Of a stretch of 14,309 nt of DNA, positions 8,460 through 14,309 are shown piece after piece; positions within the stretch are counted from its first letter, which is position 1; the number at the start of each line of letters is the position of its first letter. The stretch covers positions 1 through 14,309 of the forward strand of contig QNFD01000026.1 in the NCBI GenBank assembly GCA_003645435.1, in the 5' to 3' direction. The DNA is from Gammaproteobacteria bacterium (GTDB taxonomy: Bacteria > Pseudomonadota > Gammaproteobacteria > GCA-001735895). A program made the position numbers and the translations under genes. Below the pieces are notes generated by a model. It was not told the origin of the DNA. It did no database searches and saw only the letters and a list, made by a program, of their open reading frames with translations.

Positions 8460-10430
8460 TTAAGGTAGAAGATCTAGCGAAACCGGGAATACCGAACTTC
8501 CGGTCACCGGTCCGCCCCCGGGAGTAACCCATAAATCGGTATGGTCGTGTAAGGTCTGATAATAGCTGATTTTACTGTCCAGCCTGTTCATGAACTCGAT
8601 CTGTACCTTGGCGGACCATTCTTCCCAACTTTCGATGGTTAAATCCATTACCTCGCCGGTATAAGGCAAATCTTCCATATATTCGCGCATATAACCCATC
8701 TCTGCGAGGTTGGCGCCGGCACTTGAGGTACTACCTGCTACTGCGGCAGGGTCACGGCTCACGGTGGCTGCGAGGCTTTTCAGATCATCCAGGAAGTTTT
8801 GTGGACTTAGTACGCCTTCTTCCGCTAGTTCGAGCACCTGCTGCATCACATTTTTCAGATCACTGAGTTGATCACGCGTCATCAAAACCCGCACGTCGAC
8901 CGATGAACGCCCTGGATTGATAAAATCCCGGTCTACTATCCATGCACTGAATACCCTGGGCAGTGGTTCACCCGATTCACGCTGAAGGTAACGAAGGCGC
9001 AGGGCGTTGCCAAGCCTGGCGACCCGACCCTGTAAATCAGCCAACTGCGGCTGAACCGAGGGCTGAACTGGAGGCTGGATCGCGACATCTTGTTCCAGCG
9101 GAATCGGCGGCACGCCTTTTGTCGTCGCCAGTACCTGTTGTGTGATCTGATTCGCCAATATCTCCAGGACATTGCCGAATTCGTCGACCTGGCCAAGATT
9201 TACGCCGTAGTAAAAATCTCCAATACCCGGATAAAGAGACAGTTCTTTATACAGAGACTCGGCCTTTTTATGGTCGGCGGCCGTTACCGGAGTGCGTAAA
9301 TGCAACACCCAGATTGAAATTCCCTTGTCATAAGCAAGCTGCCTCAAAGCCTTGGCGCTAAGCCCGGTTGTGCCTAACGCGTCATAGCTTTCCCGGGGCC
9401 CGGCATCGGTAATCAGAACAACATAACGTGCGTCAAAATCAGTCCAGTCGGTATCTTCGATCGCCGACATAACTCCGGCGTAGGCGTCTTCACGAAAATC
9501 CTGGCTCGAAACCTCGGCGGGGCTGAGGGAATTGACTCGATCCAAAAACTGTTCGGCATCGGCTCCCTGCTCCAGGCTAACGTATTGCCTGGTCAGGTAC
9601 TCAAGCTCGGGAACCTGTTCGAGGTTGTCCCGATAAGCGGTCAGACCAAAACTTACCTGGTTGGTGAGCCCATGTTTCTCGATCGCCGAATAAACTCGGG
9701 TAACTGCTTCCCGCGTACGATCGATATAAGGACCCATTGACGAAGTTGAATCAATCACAAAATGAATACCGCTGCGATAGCTTCTGGGACTGGCCTCCGG
9801 TTCAGCCGGTCCGGGTTCCTCTGCTTTACTGACTTCAAGTGGTACGCTGGCTATTTCCAGCAAACGGGCCTGTTCATTATCGAGAAATATATCTTCGTAT
9901 TGCTTGATAGGCACGAGGTAAAAGTTCTCTCGAATATCGACATGGGCTTCGGGTTGAATCGCAATAACCGGCGAATCTGCGCCGCTATCACCATCTACCA
10001 CCGACTGGTATAGCCGCTGATAGGTATCCGTGTCATATCCCTCGACCAGGTCTTGCAAAGACTTTTTACTGTTAAACAGCATGACTCGCTGTATATTTTG
10101 AGGATCCTTGAATGATATTGTCAGTGCCTGGTTCCAGGTTATAGCCCGGTCATCTTTCATCCAGCCAGCGATGGCGCCATAACTGTCATGACCGACCCTG
10201 ATCCAGTCATCTTCCCTGGCATATACATAAAGAACACTAAAAGGCGTTACCTCGGTTGAAGCAACCGATTGATCCGGAGCTGGATAAATTCTGGCGTCGG
10301 GGATGCTTAGCACTCGCTGATACAGAGTTTTCTTGCCTTCCATTAGCAGAGGTTTTTCAGTCGCTGCCTGCAGAGTGCAGGACAGTACGCCGATCAGTCC
10401 CGTAATCAAAAACCGCATCGTTATTTTCAT
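8460..10430 (-). CDS. Exported SH3b-VWA protein resembling the periplasmic part of PpkA
   Basis: From the ATG at 10430 the protein has 656 residues. A signal peptide (about 1-22, MRFLITGLIGVLSCTLQA) precedes the mature part; VLSC could instead be a poor lipobox (Cys18). Next is a bacterial SH3-like stretch (about 35-95, starting LYQRVLSIPDARIY, ending AIAGWM), then ENFYLVPI...LLEIASV (about 168-196). The VWA domain (about 221-435) has a MIDAS of the DxTxS form (Asp227, Thr229, Ser231), Thr264 in GLTAYRD and Asp342 in ITDAG. A Pro/Gln-rich linker (about 440-462) leads to a largely helical C-terminal part. The order SH3b, FYLVPI block, VWA is what I recall from the C-terminal half of PpkA kinases; no kinase domain is present here. 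A TTG at 10457 is open but gives a poor signal peptide. The gap to the upstream gene is 19 bases. Confidence 0.88.
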   Translation of the reverse strand: MKITMRFLITGLIGVLSCTLQAATEKPLLMEGKKTLYQRVLSIPDARIYPAPDQSVASTEVTPFSVLYVYAREDDWIRVGHDSYGAIAGWMKDDRAITWNQALTISFKDPQNIQRVMLFNSKKSLQDLVEGYDTDTYQRLYQSVVDGDSGADSPVIAIQPEAHVDIRENFYLVPIKQYEDIFLDNEQARLLEIASVPLEVSKAEEPGPAEPEASPRSYRSGIHFVIDSTSSMGPYIDRTREAVTRVYSAIEKHGLTNQVSFGLTAYRDNLEQVPELEYLTRQYVSLEQGADAEQFLDRVNSLSPAEVSSQDFREDAYAGVMSAIEDTDWTDFDARYVVLITDAGPRESYDALGTTGLSAKALRQLAYDKGISIWVLHLRTPVTAADHKKAESLYKELSLYPGIGDFYYGVNLGQVDEFGNVLEILANQITQQVLATTKGVPPIPLEQDVAIQPPVQPSVQPQLADLQGRVARLGNALRLRYLQRESGEPLPRVFSAWIVDRDFINPGRSSVDVRVLMTRDQLSDLKNVMQQVLELAEEGVLSPQNFLDDLKSLAATVSRDPAAVAGSTSSAGANLAEMGYMREYMEDLPYTGEVMDLTIESWEEWSAKVQIEFMNRLDSKISYYQTLHDHTDLWVTPGGGPVTGSSVFPVSLDLLP

Positions 10431-10449
10431 AGAATTCTCATTGCACCTA

Positions 10450-11220
10450 CTATTCAAAATTCAGCATTAACTGACGCGCATCGGGATTGCCCATTATTGA
10501 TGCTTCATCAGCCCACTGTTTCAGGTTGCCAATTCCATTTGTAGCAGGAGTATGTCCGAGAGCTACCGCTTTTTTATACCATTTGTAAGCCTGAATCGCA
10601 TCGGCCTGATCGAGCAAACTGTCCTCCGCACGAAACAGGGTCGGATCCGCCATTTCACCCATTTTCATAATCGCGGGGATATAATCTTCCCTGGCGCTAA
10701 AAAAAAACAGCAGGTGTGCATCCGCCAGGTTACCCTGTTCCTGGAAGCTCAATCCCTTTTCATAAATATTCGCTAGCGCATAGGGCTCGCCACCCGCTCG
10801 AACTTCGGCGATATACTCTCGGGCGCGTAAACCGGGCGGTATTAACTGACTTCGTTCAATCTCAACCCTGTTATTTTCCTGCACGACTTCTGTTACCGCG
10901 GTAACCTGAAAGCCTCGCTCCACACCCAAAAACATAAACAGGATTAGTCCGACCACGATCAAACCAATCCAGATCATGGTATTGCGTCGTCGTTTGGTTA
11001 GACTCGATTCGGGCATTTTAGATCGTGTTATTGTTGATCCTTCATTCATCACACCTGAACTTTCAGGGCGGCGTCGTTTGGCTAAACTCGATTCGGGCAT
11101 TTTAGATAGTGTTATTGTTGATCCTTCATTCATCATATCTGAACTTTCAGCGCGTCGTCGTTTGGCTAAACTCGATTCGGGTATTTTAGGTCGTGTTATT
11201 GTTGTTCCTTCATTCATCAC
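10450..11220 (-). CDS. Single-pass membrane protein, three N-terminal repeats and Sel1/TPR-like periplasmic part
   Basis: This predicted protein has 256 residues if translation begins at the GTG at 11220. Residues 1-79 are three copies of a 28-residue unit, of the form MNEGSTITRSKMPESSLAKR plus RRPESSGV. After the last KRRR comes one membrane helix (about 82-100), so the positive-inside rule puts the repeats in the cytoplasm and the rest in the periplasm. Residues 163-250 look like degenerate Sel1/TPR helices: NLADAHLLFFFSAREDYIPA, ADPTLFRAED, DAIQAYKWYKKAVALGHTPA and DARQLMLNF. I recall similar 'ADAHLLFFFA...' and 'FQAYKWY' stretches in PpkA-like proteins, but I cannot confirm a family. Each repeat begins with in-frame start codons (11220/11217, 11136/11133, 11052/11049), so the true N-terminus is uncertain. 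It is the first gene of the block, 19 bases before the VWA gene. Confidence 0.78.
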   Translation of the reverse strand: MMNEGTTITRPKIPESSLAKRRRAESSDMMNEGSTITLSKMPESSLAKRRRPESSGVMNEGSTITRSKMPESSLTKRRRNTMIWIGLIVVGLILFMFLGVERGFQVTAVTEVVQENNRVEIERSQLIPPGLRAREYIAEVRAGGEPYALANIYEKGLSFQEQGNLADAHLLFFFSAREDYIPAIMKMGEMADPTLFRAEDSLLDQADAIQAYKWYKKAVALGHTPATNGIGNLKQWADEASIMGNPDARQLMLNFE

Positions 11221-11237
11221 ATCTGAAATCTCAGGGC
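10986..11237 (-). repeat. 84-bp tandem repeat, three copies, in frame
   Basis: Read on the minus strand, three units of exactly 84 bases lie head to tail: 11237-11154, 11153-11070 and 11069-10986. Each begins GCCCTGA or GCGCTGA and contains start codons, a MNEG...KRRR coding stretch and no indels. The coding portions of the first two copies differ at 8 of 84 positions by eye, and later copies differ by a similar or smaller amount. The first 17 bases of copy 1 lie upstream of the GTG start, so the same sequence is leader in copy 1 and coding linker (PESSG-type) in copies 2 and 3. Confidence 0.93.
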
Positions 11238-11270
11238 GTTATCGACCAGATTCCCAGTCCGAATTCGGCG

Positions 11271-11299
11271 ATTATAAACTGTTGTGATTGAGCCGTAAA
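11271..11299 (-). promoter_or_regulatory. Sigma70-like promoter of the four-gene block
   Basis: A perfect -10 TATAAT (11271-11276) and a -35 TTTACG (11294-11299, 4 of 6 matches) are separated by 17 bases in the gap after lptE. Transcription would begin near 11264, giving a leader of about 44 bases to the GTG at 11220. The placement lets the block be expressed apart from leuS-lptE and may also feed holA and beyond, because no terminator is visible after the permease gene. Confidence 0.6.
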
Positions 11300-11336
11300 T
11301 TTAACCAGCAAAAATATTTCCGAAACCCTGGGTTTT

Positions 11337-11825
11337 TTAATATTGCTCCAGCAGCAATATCAATTGATAAATCAATTCTCGATCGAGCGACGCTGTTGCA
11401 TTTTCTTTCTCGAACTCTATGCCGATAGGGTTGTTATTGTCCAGGGTTAAATCCACCTGTCGCGAGATAGTTTTTTGATTCACCAGGCGCTCGCCCGCAT
11501 TAGAGGTCAGGCTATAAGTGAGTTCACGCGAAACTCGAACAACTACTGCATTCGCGCCCACCGAATTAGCCAGGTTACGATCGGGTAAAGACTTGATCGC
11601 CACCGCTAGCCGGACCCTGTCAGCCGACCCATCGTCAGATAAACTGGCTCCGGCCTGCTGCAAATTCTGGTTCAACAGGTTCACCTGGCTAACACTCAAA
11701 CTATCGGCCTGCAAATCGATTGACTGTAGTTCCGGCGGTAGCGACCCGACTCCACGCAACTGAAATCCACAGGCAGAAAGCATGCAAGCCAATACAAATA
11801 AAACAAATGACCGCGATAGATTCAT
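11337..11825 (-). CDS. lptE: LPS-assembly lipoprotein LptE
   Basis: LptE is the outer-membrane lipoprotein that plugs the LptD barrel and helps insert lipopolysaccharide. From the ATG at 11825 it has 162 residues. The signal peptide MNLSRSFVLFVLACMLSAC ends in a lipobox with Cys19, followed by GFQLRGVGSLPPELQSIDLQ, the normal mature start. The rest is the LptE alpha/beta fold with weak sequence conservation, including NQNLQQAG, VRVSRELTYSL and ATASLDRELIYQLILLLEQY. The frame is open to an ATG at 11858 that overlaps the leuS stop (ATGA). That start favours coupling but puts 11 extra residues before the signal peptide, so 11825 is preferred on family grounds. leuS-lptE is the standard order; holA normally follows but is displaced here. 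Confidence 0.93.
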   Translation of the reverse strand: MNLSRSFVLFVLACMLSACGFQLRGVGSLPPELQSIDLQADSLSVSQVNLLNQNLQQAGASLSDDGSADRVRLAVAIKSLPDRNLANSVGANAVVVRVSRELTYSLTSNAGERLVNQKTISRQVDLTLDNNNPIGIEFEKENATASLDRELIYQLILLLEQY

Positions 11826-11854
11826 TCTTGTTTCAGCTAATCTGCTCAACCCGC

Positions 11855-14308
11855 TCATATGACTATATTAACCAGTTTATCGGGTACGACGATTACTCTT
11901 TTTATCGGCGCATCGTCAATGTAACGTCGAACCTGTTCATTTTTAAATGCCATTTCTTCGCAGACAGTCTTGTCCGAACCTGCCTTTATCTGCATTTTAG
12001 CGCGCAACTTGCCATTCACCTGAATCACCATTTCGAGACTATCCCGAACCAGCGTCTGCTCATCATATTGCGGCCATGGGCAGTCAATAACAACGCCGTC
12101 ATGTCCCAGGTCCCGCCAAAGCTGATGACAAAAGTGTGGAATGATCGGCGCTAACATCAACACCATGCTTTCGAAGGTTTCCTGCCGTATAGCCCTGGCC
12201 GTATCTGAATCGTCATCAAACTTGCTGACACTATTGAGTAATTCCATGTTGGCCGCGATAGCGGTATTAAATGTCAGGCGCCGGCCAAAATCATCACTCA
12301 CCTTTTTTATTGTTTCGTGTAGTTTGCGGCGCATTGCCTTCTGATCTTCGTCAAGATTACCTAAAGTCACGGTGCTAGCGTCTGTTGAGCCCGAACTGAT
12401 ATGCTCGTAGATCGCTTTCCATAAACGTTTAAGAAATCGATGTGCCCCTTCTACACCGGCATCGGACCAGTCCAGCGACTGCTCCGGCGGCGATGCGAAC
12501 ATGATAAACAGGCGTACCGTATCCGCGCCAAAACGATCGATTAATCCCTGCGGGTCTACGGTATTACCCTTGGACTTGGACATCTTGCTACCGTCTTTGA
12601 GAACCATACCCTGGGTTAGCAGGCTTTTGAATGGTTCGTCTGAATGCAGCAGTCCTTCGTCGCGCAGTAACTTGTGGTAAAAACGCGCGTAAAGCAGGTG
12701 CAGAATCGCGTGTTCTATACCGCCAATGTAATGATCAACCGGCGCCCAGTAGTCGGCGCGCGCATCCAGCATTGCCTCCCCCTGATCGCTGCAGGCGTAA
12801 CGAGCGTAGTACCAGGATGATTCCATAAAGGTATCGAAGGTATCGGTTTCACGTTCGGCCGCGCCGCCGCAGGCCGGACAGGTCGTTTGCATAAACGAAT
12901 CCATACGTTTGAGCGGCGAACCTATACCCTCGAATTCGATATCTTCCGGCAAAACTACCGGTAAATCTCCGGCTGGTACCGCGACCGCACCGCATTTTTG
13001 GCAATTGATGACCGGAATCGGAGCACCCCAGTATCGCTGACGTGATACGCCCCAGTCCCGTAGACGATAATTGACCTGCCGAATACCCTTACCATCATCC
13101 TCGAGGGAATCGGCAATGCGTTTAAAAGCTGATTCGAAATCGAGGCCGTCGAGAAAGCCCGAATTGCAGCTAATGCTATCTTTGGTAACAAATGATCCGG
13201 CATCCAGGTTGACGTCGGAACCATCTGCAGGCGCAACCACCTGTCGAATTTCGATGCCGTATTTACGCGCGAATTCCCAGTCGCGTTGATCGTGCGCGGG
13301 TACGGACATGATCGCACCGGTGCCATACCCCATGAGCACAAAATTGGCGATCCAGATCGGTATTTCTTCGCCGTTCACAGGGTTGAGCGCGTTAATACCC
13401 AGCGCCAGCCCTCGTTTCTCCATTTTCTCGAGCGCCGCTTCGGCGGTATTGGTTTTCCTGCAGTCGTCGATAAATGCGGCGATATCGGGACCGGTTTCCG
13501 CGGCCTGTAACGCGAGCGGATGTTCAGCCGCAATAGCCATGAAAGTAGCGCCGTAAAGCGTGTCCGGACGCGTGGTATACACCATCAACGAATCGTGGCC
13601 AGGTACCTCGAATTCGACCTCCATGCCTTCGGAACGTCCAATCCAGTTGCGCTGCATGGTTTTAACCTGTTCGGGCCACTCGACCGTATCCAGATCCGCC
13701 AGCAACTGTTCGGCATAATCGGTGATTTTTAAAAACCATTGTGCGATTTCACGTCTTTCTACCGGCGTATCGCAACGCCAGCAACAGCCCTCTATAACCT
13801 GTTCATTGGCGAGTACGGTTTGATCCAACGGACACCAGTTGACCGGCGCGGTTTTTTTGTAGGCTATGCCTTTTTCCATCAGGCGCGTAAAAAACCATTG
13901 TTCCCAACGATAATATTCCGGCTTACAGGTTGCCAGCTCGCGTTTCCAGTCGTAGCCAAATCCGAGGGATTTCAGCTGATCACGCATATAGTCGATGTTT
14001 TCATAAGTCCATTGGGCCGGCGGCACATTGTTTTTAATCGCCGCGTTTTCAGCCGGCATGCCGAACGCGTCCCAGCCCATAGGCTGCATCACATTCTTGC
14101 CGAGCATGCGTTGAAACCGTGATATGACATCACCAATGGTGTAATTACGCACATGCCCCATGTGCAACTTGCCGCTCGGGTAGGGGAACATCGACAGGCA
14201 ATAGTAGCTTTCTCTATCGGGGTCCTCGGTCACTTCAAAGGAGCCGCTGTCGACCCAGAACTGCTGGGCCATGGCTTCGACTTCCGCGGGCTTGTACTGC
14301 TGATCCAT
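11855..14308 (-). CDS. leuS: Leucyl-tRNA synthetase
   Basis: This 817-residue class Ia synthetase charges tRNA-Leu. The HIGH-type motif HMGH is at 49-52 and KMSKS at 575-579. The CP1 editing domain shows TTRPDT (245-250) and AHDQRD (338-343). Two Cys pairs, CQKC (436-439) and CPAC (477-480), look like the zinc ribbon present in many bacterial LeuRS but not E. coli. It is about 43 residues shorter than the E. coli enzyme because [13 protein letters not shown] runs straight from the catalytic core into KMSKS, so the leucine-specific insertion is missing. The C-terminus ends KLVNIVI. The ATG at 14308 gives the usual start [11 protein letters not shown]; only one base lies before it, so the upstream region cannot be judged. 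Confidence 0.98.
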   Translation of the reverse strand: MDQQYKPAEVEAMAQQFWVDSGSFEVTEDPDRESYYCLSMFPYPSGKLHMGHVRNYTIGDVISRFQRMLGKNVMQPMGWDAFGMPAENAAIKNNVPPAQWTYENIDYMRDQLKSLGFGYDWKRELATCKPEYYRWEQWFFTRLMEKGIAYKKTAPVNWCPLDQTVLANEQVIEGCCWRCDTPVERREIAQWFLKITDYAEQLLADLDTVEWPEQVKTMQRNWIGRSEGMEVEFEVPGHDSLMVYTTRPDTLYGATFMAIAAEHPLALQAAETGPDIAAFIDDCRKTNTAEAALEKMEKRGLALGINALNPVNGEEIPIWIANFVLMGYGTGAIMSVPAHDQRDWEFARKYGIEIRQVVAPADGSDVNLDAGSFVTKDSISCNSGFLDGLDFESAFKRIADSLEDDGKGIRQVNYRLRDWGVSRQRYWGAPIPVINCQKCGAVAVPAGDLPVVLPEDIEFEGIGSPLKRMDSFMQTTCPACGGAAERETDTFDTFMESSWYYARYACSDQGEAMLDARADYWAPVDHYIGGIEHAILHLLYARFYHKLLRDEGLLHSDEPFKSLLTQGMVLKDGSKMSKSKGNTVDPQGLIDRFGADTVRLFIMFASPPEQSLDWSDAGVEGAHRFLKRLWKAIYEHISSGSTDASTVTLGNLDEDQKAMRRKLHETIKKVSDDFGRRLTFNTAIAANMELLNSVSKFDDDSDTARAIRQETFESMVLMLAPIIPHFCHQLWRDLGHDGVVIDCPWPQYDEQTLVRDSLEMVIQVNGKLRAKMQIKAGSDKTVCEEMAFKNEQVRRYIDDAPIKRVIVVPDKLVNIVI

Positions 14309-14309
14309 A

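Noticed and set aside
10986..11237. CRISPR-like interpretation of the tandem repeat
   Set aside because: The units are contiguous with no unique spacers, stay in frame and encode a protein tail; there are no cas genes.
11323..11335. Near-palindrome AAACCCTGGGTTT at the lptE stop, as a terminator
   Set aside because: It gives only a 5-bp stem with a 3-base loop, and the next T-run on the minus strand is about 10 bases away; too weak to call.
6356..11340. Possible target-site duplication flanking the four-gene block
   Set aside because: Only 7-base matches (ATTGAGC, AAATTTA) are shared by the two edges, no transposase or integrase is present, and such short matches are expected by chance.

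Overview
The window looks like a chromosomal segment of a gammaproteobacterium. All thirteen genes lie on the minus strand, so transcription runs from high to low coordinates. Lineage evidence is the gene content and order: leuS-lptE-...-holA-proA-nadD-rsfS-rlmH-maf-rng-yhdP, a Gram-negative outer-membrane LPS gene (lptE), a YhdP/AsmA-like envelope protein and RNase G. LeuRS lacks the leucine-specific insertion found in E. coli and carries Cys pairs of a zinc-ribbon type, so the organism is not a close relative of the enterics. No rRNA, tRNA, CRISPR array or transposase was seen.

Region 1 (about 11.3-14.3 kb) holds leuS and lptE, overlapping or nearly so. Region 2 (about 6.44-11.3 kb) is a four-gene block between lptE and holA, which are adjacent in E. 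coli and Pseudomonas. In order of transcription it encodes a single-pass membrane protein with a Sel1/TPR-like periplasmic part and three tandem 28-residue N-terminal repeats, an exported SH3b-VWA protein, an ABC ATPase, and an FtsX-type permease. A good sigma70-like promoter sits just upstream of the block. Region 3 (about 2.5-6.4 kb) is holA-proA-nadD-rsfS-rlmH, tightly packed and often overlapping. Region 4 (1-2.46 kb) is maf-rng-yhdP, with yhdP cut by the window edge.

The housekeeping genes cover leucyl-tRNA charging, LPS export, DNA polymerase III clamp loading, proline and NAD synthesis, ribosome silencing and 23S rRNA methylation, nucleotide quality control, rRNA/mRNA processing and envelope lipid homeostasis. 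They are probably largely co-transcribed.

The block in region 2 is the most interesting part. From memory of the families, the VWA protein and the Sel1-like protein resemble the non-kinase, periplasmic parts of PpkA-type kinases. The ATPase and permease have the layout of TagT/TagS, the ABC pair that acts upstream of PpkA in the threonine-phosphorylation control of type VI secretion. No kinase, phosphatase, FHA protein or T6SS gene is in the window, so this may be a kinase-less envelope-sensing module. That is an inference and needs profile searches. Two further oddities are tied to the block: an 84-bp in-frame repeat that has turned 5'-leader sequence into coding sequence, and an unusual holA 5' end at the block boundary.
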